Part shown: positions 1 to 12,300 of the stretch, in pieces | How positions within the stretch are numbered: the first letter of the stretch is position 1 | Layout: each line of letters opens with the position of its first letter | From: Kingdonia uniflora | Lineage: Eukaryota; Streptophyta; Magnoliopsida; Ranunculales; Circaeasteraceae | DNA length: 64,000 nucleotides | Assembly: GCA_014058105.1 (NCBI GenBank) | Contig: JACGCM010002205.1 | Location: 558,001 to 622,000 of the forward strand | Direction of reading: 5' to 3' | Made by a program: the position numbers and the translations under genes | Notes under the pieces: generated by a model | The model's database searches: none | The model's input: the letters and a program-made list of their open reading frames with translations, nothing else | Told to the model about the DNA's origin: nothing

Positions 1-1462
1 CCTTCTGTTTGAGTGTGCCAAGAAAATCCATTACAGCATGTTAACAATGGGGTGAGCATGGGTCCGTGGGGTCCGTGGGTGGCCCAAACCGAAACCAAAA
101 TTGCAACCGAAATCAAAACAAATACAGAGATAAGCAACAGTCTATCTATCAACATAAGCAACAAAAGAATAAAATATTTTCTATCTAAAAATAGATCATA
201 TATAATTATCAATATGTCTGAGTTGCATCAATGAATTTCATTAAATAAAGAAAGCACTACATAAAGACTTTTCTCCCATGCTTAATCCCAATATATGTCA
301 AGTTACCTCCAATTGAAAAAAATTGATGCTTGAGTTGAAAACTTGCAACACCATTGTTCCTGTTATCATTGGTATGATTTAAGGTAAAGAGGGGATCCCT
401 CCTAATAGTTATGGTGGGGGTTTCGAGAGTTTATGGACCCAAAAAAAAACACTAAGGTATAACCCTTTGCAACAGCAAAGAAAATGGATTAAGTACCACA
501 TTATCAAAACACATAATATAAAACGATAGCAATCAATATTTTAGCAAAATATAACACCAATTCATACAAATATACAAACCCAACTACAATCAAAGGACAA
601 TTTAGAAATCAAACTACAATTTATAGATCAAACTACAATCAGAGTTTCTAAATACCTAGTGTCTGGAAACAAAAAAAATCCAAATCATAAATACATTGAT
701 TTCAAATCTTCAATTTGAAAAGCATGGTCCAGGCTTCAGTTGAGTTCATGGAACTACAATCAACTCATGAAAATCAATTAGAAACACAGAGATAGAGAGA
801 GTGAGAGTGAGAGAGAACTTTCATAGATATTTAAAGATCAGTCTTAAATCACCTTGATGAGCAATGTCTAGGGTGCAGTTGAGTTTGTGGTACTTCAAGC
901 CCCCAATAAAATTTCAAAATCGAACTTGCTGCTCCTGTAACGAAAACACGAATTGGGTCTTTTGTCATTAATAAAAATAAAAAAATAAAAAAACCTTTGA
1001 GATTGAAGAGAGAAGAATTTGAGATAGAGATGTTTTCATAGCTTACCTCTAAGATTTATAGATCAATTTTCAGTAGGGGAAGAAAGAGAGGAGATTAGAT
1101 TTGAGCTATAAGAAACCCTAATTTTTAATACAGGGAAGAAGAGAGTTAAAATTATGACTTTTTGTTTTCGCAGTGTTTTTTCTGCCCCTAAACTTAAACT
1201 ATTCGGGACAACCAGGTCCAGCAGTCCCTAAACATATACAATTAGGAACGCCCAAATCCAACAGCCCCTAAACTTATACAATTAGGGACTCCCAAATCCA
1301 ACAGTCCCTAAACTTATACAATTAATGACAGATTAATTATTTTCCTCTCATAAACCAAAATATAAGAGACTGATTCAAAATCGTCCCAAATAATTATTTA
1401 TTAGAGACAAATTTTAATCCGTCTCTAATACCTGGTCCCTAATAATCATTTTTTTTGTAGTG
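1..1462. mobile_element. Terminal part of a CACTA-like (En/Spm) DNA transposon
   Basis: Read on the minus strand from 1462, the sequence begins CACTACAAAAAAAATG, the canonical terminal inverted repeat of plant CACTA elements. Just inside it lie subterminal repeats (1184-1330) and sequence of the type GGGACC...GAGACGG that often accompanies these ends. The element would extend left and out of the window, so its other end and its transposase cannot be seen. No transposase domain was recognised in 1-1180; the short reading frame near 13-234 begins with GTG and looks like chance. The identification rests on the terminus plus subterminal repeats. Confidence 0.5.
1184..1330. repeat. Subterminal tandem repeat, 40-bp unit, about 3.7 copies
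   Basis: Units start at about 1184, 1224, 1264 and 1304 with an exact 40-bp period. The core reads CCCTAAACTTATACAATTAGG followed by GAC(T)CCCAAATCCAACAG. Such arrays near a CACTA end are known binding sites for the element's own TNPA-type protein in other plants; that role is inferred here. Confidence 0.75.
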
Positions 1463-1617
1463 TGTGTTTTGTCCAAAGTACTCCTAAGTATGAGAGTAAA
1501 ATAAATCTAGGCCATCCACCTCTCTCTTTCCCACAAATCCCAGCCCCTCTTTATCTTTGAGATAATGGTAGACTTGTCACTACGAAAAACACCATTCTCT
1601 AATGTATAATAGACTAG

Positions 1618-4600
1618 GTTATGAGCCCGTGCTACACACAGTTGCTGAAGTTCATAATGATGGAGAGAAAAAATATAATGAAGGGAACAACTACTTCTTT
1701 AGCGTCCCTTAAGAAAAATTTACAATGTACAATCTTTAAGAAACACCAGCTTTAAAATATTTTTCCTACGTTATAATTACATGATATAGTCTTATTTCGA
1801 AGCACATGGTTACTAATAGTAATGAATTTGGCAAATGTATCTAAGAAAAAAAAACATAGTCAAGTCTAAACTTACAAAAGTTTTACCAAAAAATGGTAAA
1901 AAATTATTTTTGAAATCATTACATTATTAACAGCGCAGGTAATATGGTGGTTTCCTCAAAAGTATACATGCATCTCCTGACCACAAACATTTTGGTTAGC
2001 TTCAAAAGCTTCACCCTAGCATTAACTTACAGCAAACAGTTTTACGTCGTCTCCAAGCACTGCAAACTTTTATAGCCCCTTCGAAAAGATCCGTCATTAA
2101 AAGTTCCACCTTATGCTTCTTTGATATATTCTATTTGTAGTCTCCTCAAAGTCTATGACAATCACATGAAGCATATCATGAACAACATCAAAACTAAGCC
2201 TATCTTCACAGATTTTGCAATTTTTCCAACATTAACATATAAAAAAAACTACATCAAAGTTAAACAAATAATAGCAAGTTGATTGAAACTTACAGCACAT
2301 CAATTATTAAATAAAGTTCACATAAATAGAAGAAAAATATGAATATTAGATAAATTATCGGTTGTTATTATCAGCAAATGCATTTAGGACTAAACAATAA
2401 TGTAGACTAAAACCATATAATAATTGACATCTTTCTATGATTGTCTTAGTTCAAAAATTGTTTTAATTGGAATCTGAGTATGGTGAATTAGACTATGTTC
2501 AGTGGTAATCTAGGTAGATCATAAGTCATCCTTGTGGTGTTAAAATAAGTATCTATTTATGTCTTAATAAGCAAGTATTGAATCATTTATGGTATTTATA
2601 TAATTTTTTTGGTCATAAGTAACTACCTTTGTTTGATTAATGTTGGGAGGGTCCAGAACATGAACGTTTAAGAAATTGACTGGGAAGCCAGGCAATTTCT
2701 CCCTCCTAATGCTTTAAATAGTTTAATCATGTTAGTGGCTATCTTACAGTCACATGCTAGGCTGAAGAAAACTGAGCTAAAGTTATGGGAGGAACATGAC
2801 TAAGCCATTTCTTTTTTAAACATATCACTAAAATAACATTGGTGGAGATCCAAGTCTAACTATGGATCTCGAGCATTTTCCTGATTTGAAACTGTTCTTC
2901 TTTTTAAACATATCACAAAAAACATAAACATTTTATTGCAAAGAAAAAAAGAAGAGAAAAAAATCTTCTACGCCCTTAGAAAATTTCAATTATAGAGAAT
3001 TAAATAAATTTATTAACTAAAGAGACTCTTATAGAAATGATGGATTACCATGAGTCTCTAACTTACTGCAATAATTATTGGAAATTCATATTTTGACGGG
3101 AATACAACCCCATAGAATTTTCTGGGTAAGCCGAACCCAATCTAAATCAATGTTCTCCAAAGTAAAAAAAAAATCCTAAAGCTAAAATAAGAAAACGAAA
3201 ATAGAAGCAAGAACCTAAGAAAGATGAAATAAGAAGAAAAAGACTTACTTTACCCCTAATTTAATGGATTTAAGGATGACAAAAGACATACTTATCATGC
3301 AACTAAGAAATATGATCGAAATTGCAACTAAGAAAGCATATTACTCACATAAATTATGTCATCATGATGGGCAAGTAAATTAATGCTGCATCTCAAGCGC
3401 ATTTGGGGGTTTCTACTCATGAATATTTTCTCCCCGCTTGTGACTGTTCTATGGTAGGATCCCGTACCAATTCAGTTTTCAAACTCATGCATATTTCACT
3501 TATTTAACCCCCAATCATAATTTGTTTGACTTACCATATTCCATATTGCCCAGGATTCTTACTATCACACATCAAATCCAAACAGAAGCAATTGAATTGA
3601 GGAAGATGCTAAAACTTTTTAAAAAATACATTAATGAGTTCTTTTTTATTGTACATTTAGCAGAGGACGAATCCACTAAATATTGGAGGATTAAATAAAG
3701 CAAATATCAAGAAAATAGGGAGAGAGAGAGAGAGAGAGAGTACGAAACCATTAAATCAAGATAGTCATCTTGCATAATTTTTGAACTCATGGATCTGTAG
3801 AACCCAAAAACAAACATTGAAGGCATCAATAAAATTAAAAGTAGAAGTATGGCGGAGAGAAAGAGGCTCTAGACTCTGTAGAAAATGCAAATAACATAGA
3901 AGAGAACCTGAACCAAAAAGTTTGATATCCTCTTCTGACATAAAAACCTGATAGTCGTAGATGCTACTGGTAAGAAACATTGACAATCAACAAACCAAAA
4001 TATATAAATAAAATATAACGAGAAATAACTATTATATATAAAATTAAAAATTTCATGCAAAACAAGGAGGAAAAGACCTGCAAGCAGTCAAGCCTAAATG
4101 TATGTAATACCACCAAATTCTTATAGTAAAAACCATTAACCAAACACTGCTGAACCCAATCAGCCCATGAGTTAAAATAAATTCTTAGGGAACCAAGGCT
4201 ATCTTTCTTTTATAAACTCAAGATGAGCTACCATTCTTCAGATTCCTTCTGGAAATCACAAATATATAAATATCCATTTTCAAAATAAAAATTGTGTTAT
4301 CTCTTATAAATCAAGATTGAAGCATATTGTGATATTGTGTTGAGAAAGAGATCAAAACTAGGAAGATTGAAGGACTATAGAAGAAGATATGGAAATGTGG
4401 AGACCAAATATAATATAAGAGAAATGCAAACACAATTTAGGAGATAACTAAATTTCTAAGATTCAAGGGAATGACTAATAAGAAACTAAAACTTTGATAT
4501 ATCTATGTAGAAGAGGCGTTAGATGTACATAGTTATAATATTACTATCATCGACTTATTTCAATGCAGGTGGTTACTAAATGTAGTAAACTTGACAAAAG

Positions 4601-5042
4601 GAGTTGATTCCATTGTCACTATTCACATATCATGACAAATCAATACGATAATTTTCTCAAAGAGAAGTCTTGTACATTTTTTTGAACTATTCTTAAATGC
4701 CTGAATATGGAAAACCGTGAGTAATATCTTTGCATCAACTAGCTTTAAAGTTTGGAATGCTTTCAAGATTCACAACCCGATCGAAAGAAATGATAAAATG
4801 GTCTTATTGGTGAGCAATGACCGTAATATAAATGTAAACCTAAATTAAACAATCAATGTACCTCGCCAAAGAAGCATTATGCTTTATAAAAGAAATGCAT
4901 ATAGATAAACAATGATACAAAGTAAAACACAATTTCGATTCAAACTATGAATGCCAACTAATAACCAACTCAGCAAACGATAAGATATCTCTTGAAAAAT
5001 GCCACTTTTATTACAAATTAGTTAAGAACATAAAACTAATAA
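1618..5042. other. AT-rich stretch without a recognisable gene
   Basis: Only short reading frames occur, on both strands, with no recognisable domain. A (GA)n microsatellite lies at about 3719-3740. The minus-strand frames at 3765-4060 show no family signature. The stretch may be filler inside the Helitron candidate. Confidence 0.6.
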
Positions 5043-5047
5043 CAAAT
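5043..5047. repeat. Target site duplication CAAAT, left copy
   Basis: CAAAT directly precedes the TG of the left LTR and recurs at 10818-10822 directly after the right LTR. A 5-bp duplication is the norm for Ty3/gypsy integrases and fixes both element borders. Confidence 0.85.
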
Positions 5048-5618
5048 TGATCTAGGAGGATCTAGTCGAAGACCAAATTATAGTAAAGTCATTCGAACGA
5101 GGTTGAGAGTCGCTCAAACGACCCTTTTCAAACTCTCTGGAATTTGGCCCAGGAAACCCAAGTCATTCGAACGACTCTCTATTTTGCTTGAACGACCTTT
5201 TTCATACTCACTAGAATTTTGGCCCAAAGGCAAATTTTGTTCAAACGAGCTTGGATGTCGTTCGAATGACTTGTCAAGTTTTAGGGTTTTAGACCAATTA
5301 GCGTAAAGTCGTTCGAACGAGCTTGGATGCCGTTCGAACGAGCTTGGCGTTGGTTGTTATTTTAAGGTGTGGGTTTGCATCGAGATCTGTGATATTTGGT
5401 ATTTTTAGTTCACTCATATATAAAATGGACTTAGGTTATTTTTCTAAATAATGTTAGTTCGATAGCAAGTTCTGAGGAAGAAGCTAGGGTTTAGAGTAAT
5501 TCATTGTAATTAACTACGTTTAAGTAATTGAAGTTCTTAAAAGACTTTTCCCAATCCAATTTAGGTGTTCTTCGTACTTTTTCTGCTAACTAGGGTTTTT
5601 CTATCGTATTGCAGATTA
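5048..5618 (+). repeat. 5' LTR of gypsy-1
   Basis: It pairs with 10246-10817. It holds repeated copies of the palindrome TCGTTCGAACGA and variants between 5085 and 5345, and a TATA-like box TATATAAAA at 5417-5425 that probably marks the start of the U3/R promoter. Confidence 0.9.
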
Positions 5619-5620
5619 AG

Positions 5621-5629
5621 TGGTATCAG
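5621..5629 (+). promoter_or_regulatory. Primer binding site of gypsy-1 (initiator tRNA-Met type)
   Basis: TGGTATCAG begins two bases after the left LTR and matches the complement of the 3' end of plant initiator tRNA-Met (TGGTATCAGAGC) for nine bases, then diverges. Confidence 0.8.
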
Positions 5630-5749
5630 TTTTCCAATTATGATTTTTGGGGGTTGATTGAGGTTTATGGTTTCTACATATGACCGTCTTAAGCAAACGA
5701 AGGAGAAGCTAGTGAGTCCGTTGATTCGAAAAAGAAGAACGATTTGGAG

Positions 5750-6853
5750 ATGGGCGATTCCAACGATCGACTCATGACTTTGGAAATGGCAGTTTCTGAC
5801 TTAACTTCTACTGTAGGGGAGTTAGTTAAACAATTGCATCTCACGAACCTCGCGATGGCGTCCGCTTCGGCGATACGGCGAGACCACTCTCATCGACAAG
5901 GCCACTCGAGGAAGAAAGGGGTTATAGAGGTGGATGGAGACGGGGATAATGCGGAGATAGATAACGATTCTAGTAATGCCAAATCCGTCAAAGAGTGCTC
6001 GGGTTTTGATAAGTCAATGAATCATATACGTAATATTGGTATTGATTTTAAGATTAAAATTTTGGCATTCGATGGTTTAGTCGATGCCGAGAAGTTGGAT
6101 AATTGGTTAGATAGGTTAGAGACTTATTTTTCTATTTATAAATATTCTGACGCTCAAATTTTTTTTTTTCTACGTTGAAATTCGCAAGTCATTCACTAAT
6201 GTGGTGAAAATCCTATCAGAAATGCCACGATGTAGGAAGTTTGAGTTGGTAAGAATTTAAGGTTTTGGTGAGGATTCAATTTTATCCAATTGGGTATGAA
6301 CAGCAAGGATGGTATAAATGGCACAATTTGTGCCAAAGGTTTGGGCAATCCATACAATAGTTTACTACGGAGTTTCATAACCAAGTATTGGTTTTGGATA
6401 TTGATGTAGATGAGTACGAGGTGTTCATGAAGTATACGGGAGATTTGTCAGAGTCCATTAGAAGATAATTAAAGCTTTTTAATGTGAATAATATCGAGGA
6501 TGCTACCGTTAAAGCAATTGCCATTGAAGGCAAGTACTTAAAGAGTGACAAGAAAGATGACAAGAGCAAGTCGGGGTAAAGGTTTACTTCGAAGTATGAT
6601 AAGAAAGGGGAGTCCAAAAGAGAGGGGTCTTCATCCAAGAAGAATATTTGTAGTCATTATAAGGCCGAAGGAGGAGAGGGGCAAGAAAAAGAAATGTGCA
6701 TTTGCCGCAACGATTGTGGATCTTCCGTATTTAGATAAGCCATATCCTAAGCTTACACTAATGTTTAAGCAACCTATAGCTATCGATGAAGCGAGTCGGG
6801 AAGAGTTTTTTTATGTCAGCATTCAAGTGAAGCTTATGTCAGCATTAAAGTGA
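5750..6853 (+). pseudogene. gypsy-1 gag remnant
   Basis: The first in-frame ATG is at 5750 (MGDSNDRLMTLEMAVSDLTS); the longer frame begins with TTG and is not used. The N-terminal part resembles a short coiled coil. Residues FDGLVDAEKLDNWLDRLETYF near 6065-6130 match the conserved start of the plant retrotransposon gag domain, the structural protein of the virus-like particle. A frameshift at about 6165, inside a run of T, ends the frame. The rest of gag continues in other frames with several stops. No intact zinc knuckle was recognised, and the basic stretch at 6545-6720 could be what remains of the nucleocapsid part. Confidence 0.75.
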
Positions 6854-8740
6854 AGCATAGCCTAGTCGAGGCCATCATTGATCCGGGTAGTCAGAAGAGT
6901 TTAATTTCTGAAGCGGTGGTGAAGAAGATAGGTTTGGCTACTGTAGCTCATCCTAAGCCGTACGGTTTGGGTTGGATTCAGAAAGACGCAGAGTTGAAGA
7001 TTATTAAGTAGTGTACGTTCATGTTTATGATTACTGAGAAGTTTATTGATGAAGTGACATGTGAGGTGGTTCCGTTAGGCGTGTGTCAAGTCATCTTGGG
7101 TAGCTCTTATCTTTGGGACTGAGATACAATCCCTTATGGTAGAGCTCATAAGTATCATCTTGTGAAGGATGAGACAGAGTTTCATATCAATACGTGCAAG
7201 GAACATCTTACTACAAATAATTTAGTAACGGCGACTTAGGCGAAGAGGTTGGTTAATGCGAATGGCAAATTTGTATTGCTGTTGCTGCGACCGGTTCAAA
7301 AGAGTCTGTCGGCTAAGGTGTTGTCTACTTTGGCAATGTCTCCTAAGCAACAAGCCGATATGGGGAAGTTGCAAGAGGAGTATGAAGACTTGTTTCTGGG
7401 CATAGAAGGGATGCCGTGCAAGAGGGATGTGAAGCACAATATCACCTTGGTGAATGGTGAGCCACTACCCAATATTGGGCTATATCGGACTTCTGTTATA
7501 GAGTCTGATGAGATCAAGAAACAGGTACATGAACTCCTAGGGCAAGGAGTTATTAATCCAAGTTGCTCACCTTGTGGTTCACCGGTGTTATTGGTACCAA
7601 AGAAGGATGGGTCTTGGAGGATGTGTGTGGATTATCGGGCACTGAACAAGATTATTGTGAAGAATCGTTATCCGCTTCCACGGATTGACGAGCTTTTAGA
7701 TAAGTTGCAGATGGCTCAGTTTTTCACCATGTTAGATCTTAAGTCGGGTTACCATCAAGTTAGGATCCAAGAAGATGATACTTCGAAGATAGCGTTCAAT
7801 ACCAAACAGGGCCTATTTGAGTGGTTGGTGATTCCTTTTGGATTATGCAATGCTCCGGCGACGTTTATGCGGTTAATGAATGAGGTACTTCGTGCTTTTA
7901 TTGATGATTTGTGATTGTGTATTTGGATGATATCTTGATATATAGTCGTACATGGGCGGAGAACCTAGGATATTTACGCAAAGTATTGGGCATTTTGCGA
8001 TCATACAATTTTTCTGAATGGGAAGAAGTGCAAGTTTGGCAAGAGGAAATGAGTCTATTTGGCATTCATTATTGGCAGCAGCGAGCTTAAGGTCGATCCA
8101 GAGAAGGTCTCCGTCATTACTAATTGGCCTAGGCCCCGTACAGTAATGGAAGTGAGGAGTTTTATGGGTTATTGCCAGTACTTACGGAAGTTTATTCGGC
8201 ATTTTTCACAAATTATTGTACCTTTACATTCTTTGACGAAGACCGGAGTACAGTTTGTGTGGGAAAAACACCATGTAACGACTTTTCTATTACTGAAGCC
8301 CAAGATTATGGATGCACCAGTATTAGCATTGCCCAATTTGTAGCGGCCTTTTAAGGTTGAGACAGATAAGTCAGACTATGCATTGGGGGTAATCCTTTTA
8401 CAGGATGGGAAGCCGGTTGCTTACCATTCTGAGATATTTACAGTAGTAGTACGCAACTATCCTAGCTACGATAAGGAGTTCTACGCTTTATATCAATTAG
8501 TGAAACATTGGCAGAGTAACTTATTGGGGAAGGAGGTTGTGGTGCATATCCGATCATAAACCAATACTATTTTTATCTACGTAGTCCAAGCTACAGCAAG
8601 CTCGCCATATGAAGTGGATGTCGTACCTTCAGTTGTTTACCATATTGATCAAGTATAAGAAAGGAGTGGACAATAAAATGGCTGATATGTTATCTCGACC
8701 CCTAATACCAACTATTTTTGTTTTGTTGGTAGCTATATAA
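6840..8740 (+). pseudogene. gypsy-1 protease, reverse transcriptase and RNase H remnant
   Basis: Residues AIIDPGSQKSLIS near 6868-6910 mark the aspartic protease, with the catalytic DTG changed to DPG. Reverse transcriptase follows: SPVLLVPKKDGSWRMCVDYR near 7580-7640, then the FTMLDLKSGYHQV block, then PFGLCNAPATF. The catalytic block VYLDDILIYS is encoded near 7917-7946 but in a shifted frame, because a stop after FIDDL at 7914 breaks the frame. RNase H follows near 8350-8720, recognisable by VETDKSDYALG and by a polar region ending at NKMADMLSRP. Several more stops are present. The polyprotein cannot be made from this copy. Confidence 0.88.
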
Positions 8741-8759
8741 TCCAGCCTATTGTTCCTTC

Positions 8760-10116
8760 TGAGTACGTTTAAGGGTATAACGACGACAAGGAGCTCAGTG
8801 TGATTCACGAGAAGATGCTATTAGGTAAGACATGTGAGTATGTTTTGAAGGATGGTTTGATTTATAAGGGAAGTCTACTATGTATTCTGGAGGGTGGAGA
8901 CCGTTTGCATTAGATTCGAGAGGTACATTGTTCTTGGGTGGCAGGTCAATTCGGGGTTGAGAAGACTCTTTTAAATTTATAGCGTTATGTCTATTGGCCG
9001 AAGATGCAGGTGGATGTTGTTCGTGTGGTTCGTGTTTGCGTGCTATGCAACATAATGAAGCCTTCCAATAGGAAGATAGGACTGTACTTACCATTGCCAG
9101 TTCCTATTTGACCTTGGCGGAGTATTTCGATGGATTTTATGGGTAGTTTTCCCATGACCAGGTGCAAGAATGACTATTTATTTGTGGTGGTGGATCGATT
9201 CAGTAAGATGATTGTTCTTATTCCATGCCATAAGACAGTCACTGGGGAAGGAGAAACGCGATTGTTTTTCAGAGGCGTCTAGAGGTATTTTGGGCTACCT
9301 TCTTCTATTATTTCTGATAAGGATAGCCACTTTTTGGGGCATTTCTGAAGATTGTTATGGGGGATGATGGATACTAAGTTTAAGAGAAATATTGTTTTTC
9401 ATCTACAGACTGACGGGCAAACAGAGGTAGTTAATCTCACTTTAGCACATTTATTATGGGGATTCTATTCTAAGTATCCTAAGACTTGGGATGAGAGTTT
9501 ACCGTATCTTCAGTTTGCATTCAACCGGGCGATTCATAGTTCCACTTTGAAGTTTCCATTTGAAGTTTATTTGGGGTACTTACCGCAAAACCTTTTTAAT
9601 TTGGGATTTAGTCTTGGTGACAAGGCGGTATCAGGGAAGGAGGAAGAGAAGCTGGTTAAAGCTCAGCGTTTCATTGAGAAGATAAGCAAGGATCATGAGG
9701 CGGTTGAAGCACAGTTGAAGAAGACTCAAGCAAAGTATAAGGCTCGCCACGATAAGCATCGGGTTGAGTGTACTTTTCAAGAGGGCGACCTAGTTTGGTT
9801 GAATTTGGGTAAGGAACATCTTTAAGGGGGAATGTAAGAAGCTCAAACCTATCCGTTATGGTCCATTTTTGATACTCAAGAAGATTGATGACAATGCATT
9901 CCAGTTGGATTTGCCACCTTTCATGAAGATGTATTCGGTGATTAATGTTGAGCATTTGAAGCTGTTTGAGCCGTCTCTTTTAGATGAAGACTCTATAATC
10001 GACACTCACCTACCGTCAGTTGATGACTTATGGATGGAAAGAAAAAATTCATTATAGGAGGATGGTATTCTAGAGATGAAAGTTCATACTACAAGACGGG
10101 GTGGTATTGAATCGTT
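8760..10116 (+). pseudogene. gypsy-1 integrase remnant
   Basis: An HHCC zinc-binding region lies near 8900-9075 (VHCSWVAGQFGVEKTL, then CVLCNIMK). The catalytic core follows: DFMGSFP and VVDRFSKM near 9130-9210, SDKDSHFLG near 9315-9345, and QTDGQTEVVN near 9405-9435, giving the D,D,E triad spaced as in Ty3/gypsy integrases. The C-terminal region has FQEGDLVWL and YSVINVEHLKLFEPSL near 9775-9980. Stops and frameshifts interrupt it at about 9280, 9346 and 9825. No clear chromodomain was recognised after it. Confidence 0.87.
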
Positions 10117-10228
10117 ATGAGTTGGGATGAAGGGTCTGCTACCTAGTAAGTCGATGTGGTACAACATGGAAATGGGCAATGCCATATTTCCACATCTCTA
10201 GTTCTAGCTTGAGCAGGAGCTTAAGGCT

Positions 10229-10244
10229 CCTAAAGGGGGGAGCC
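10229..10244 (+). promoter_or_regulatory. Polypurine tract of gypsy-1
   Basis: A purine-rich run around AAAGGGGGGAGCC lies directly upstream of the right LTR, where plus-strand DNA synthesis would be primed. Confidence 0.75.
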
Positions 10245-10245
10245 A

Positions 10246-10817
10246 TGATCCAGGAGGATATAGTCGAAGACCAAATTATAGTAAAGTCGTTTGAACGAAG
10301 TTGAGAGTCGTTCGAGCAACCTTTTTCCAAATCTCTAGAATTTGGCCTAGGAATCCCAAGTCGTTCGAATGACTTCCTATTGTGTTCGAACGACCTTTTT
10401 CATGCTCACTGGAATTTTGGCCAAAGATAAAATTCGTTTGAACGACCTTGAATGTCTTTCGAACGATTTGTCAAGTTTATAGGGTTTTAGACCAATTAGC
10501 GTAAAGTCGTTCGAACAAGCTTGGATGTCGTTCGAATGAGCTTGGCGTTGGTAGTTATTTTAAGTCGTTGGTTTGCATCGAGATCCGTGCTATTTGGTAT
10601 TTTTAGTTCACTCATATATAAATGGGACTTAGGTTATTTTTCTAAATAATGTTAGTTTGATAGAAAGTTTTGTAGAAGAAGCTAGGGCTTAGAGTAATTC
10701 ATCGTAATTAACTGCGTTTAAGCAATTGATGCTCATAAAGGGACTTTTCCCAATCCAATTTAGGTGTTCTTCATACTTTTTCTACTAACTAGGGTTTCTC
10801 TATCGTATTGTGGATTA
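10246..10817 (+). repeat. 3' LTR of gypsy-1
   Basis: It starts TGATCCAGGAGGATATAG and ends CGTATTGTGGATTA, matching the left LTR along its length with substitutions. It is followed by the CAAAT duplication at 10818-10822. Confidence 0.9.
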
Positions 10818-10840
10818 CAAATAAGATCTTTTATTAAAAT

Positions 10841-11022
10841 TCACATCCTGCTTGTAATTTGATTTTCACAACAAATTTGAGTCTTTACATGTTTCCTGGA
10901 AATGTAATTAAAGATATATTTAAGAGCCTTTGTCCCGTGCAATACTTCATCCTTTAAAACATTAGGCTGATTCCTATCTCCAGTAGATTCTGTCACTCGA
11001 TTTTTAGATATCTCCATAAGAT
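10841..11022 (-). pseudogene. Exon-like fragment of an unrecognised gene
   Basis: The minus strand has a good splice acceptor (TTTATTTCTACAG) ending at 11023. An open frame then begins DLMEISKNRVTESTGDRNQ and runs to a stop at 10841. The composition is that of soluble protein. I do not recognise the family. It lies on the same strand as the other exon-like pieces of the Helitron candidate and could belong to the same source gene. Confidence 0.3.
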
Positions 11023-12247
11023 CTGTAGAAATAAAGACAAATAAATTAAATACAAAAATATATCTAAACATTAAAATAAAAATAAAATGATCTCTACATC
11101 AAAGGAAATAATGTGATTAACAAAATTCTAAATCGCGTAACAAAGCAGTCACAAATACCCAATTCGTATTATTTTATTTATCAAAATCAAAAGATTCTGA
11201 ATGATCAATTTTCAAGTCAAACACATCATAAATTTACACATGAGATTGATGACACAAAACATAATCCCGTCATAGTTATTAACCCAAGTAGTAAACCGAT
11301 ATGACCAAGAAGTCGGAAATAAAGTATTACAGAACCATGAACTCGATAATATAAACTATCATTTATTTACATTAAAGCAACTTTGGTACTTTTTTTTACT
11401 CTAAAAACCCACTCTAACATAATACCCCAATTTCAAGACCTTGGAATCTTTGAAATCAGCCAAATACACAAAAAAACAATTTGTGTCACAATATATACAA
11501 ATCCCATTAAAGCATAACACCATTTCCTCCATACATATATTTTTTTCTTATCACAATACTAACTTTTTAGCTTATCAAAGGCCAAATCAAAAGCCCTAAT
11601 CAAACTACAATTTCAGCCAAAAAATATTAATGATAACCCTAACACAAGCCCTAAGACAGAGAGTTACGACAAAAACACATTAAAACAAATACTAGAAAAG
11701 TTTAACATACCTCAATTTTTGATAATATAAGATTTAATAGGGAATTCAAAGTAGCCAAATTCTCTGCAAAATAAAAAGGAACATAAAAATTATGATGAGT
11801 ATGTGTACACCAATTTCGCACATAGATGTTAATAATTTTTAGCTAAAGTTAATGATGAAATTAGAGAATACATTAGAGTACCAAATGTAATTGAAACAAT
11901 GGTGATAATCAATTTGCAAAGCTTAAACTTTGATTCAACAATAAGGGATTTCGATTACCGAATGAAGAAAATTGATTCAACAGCAAAGATGATAGAGAAA
12001 GAGAAAGAATGTGTGTGAGATCATACCTAAGCGTTGGGAATGAAAATATAGCATGCGAGAGATATCATCTAAAAAAATTCAGTTAAACTCAACCTCTGCC
12101 AACCGACAGTTCACCTCCTTCATTTAAGACCCTTCCCTTCCCTCCCCCATTTGACAAATAATGTGCGCCCTAGGATTAGGCTTTATATAAGCTTTCCCTT
12201 TGTTTAGATAAAGGCACCAAATCCTGTACTATATCAACCTCCAACTT

Positions 12248-12249
<2 letters not shown>

Positions 12250-12297
<48 letters not shown>
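12250..12297. repeat. (AT)n microsatellite
   Basis: About 24 uninterrupted AT units. Confidence 0.95.

Positions 12298-12300
<3 letters not shown>

Larger units (their letters stand above)
5048..10817 (+). mobile_element. Complete but decayed Ty3/gypsy LTR retrotransposon (gypsy-1)
   Basis: Two LTRs (5048-5618 and 10246-10817) flank a coding region in the order gag, protease, reverse transcriptase, RNase H, integrase, which defines Ty3/gypsy. A primer binding site TGGTATCAG follows the left LTR, and a purine tract (AAAGGGGGGAG) precedes the right one. Both ends carry the CAAAT duplication. The open reading frame is interrupted by several stops and frameshifts, so the copy cannot encode its proteins. 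The LTRs are clearly similar with scattered substitutions, so the insertion is not recent. The LTRs begin TG and end TA instead of the usual CA, as defined by the duplication. The element sits inside the Helitron candidate. Confidence 0.92.

Noticed and set aside
13..234. A 73-codon plus-strand frame at the left edge
   Set aside because: It starts with GTG, has low-complexity Asn/Lys/Ile composition and no domain, and lies in a probable transposon end.
1578..1612. CACTACGAAAAAC as a second CACTA transposon end
   Set aside because: No matching opposite terminus was found and it is a short match. It is mentioned only as a side note.
3765..4060. Overlapping minus-strand frames as a gene
   Set aside because: Hydrophobic, AT-driven composition, no splice structure or family signature.
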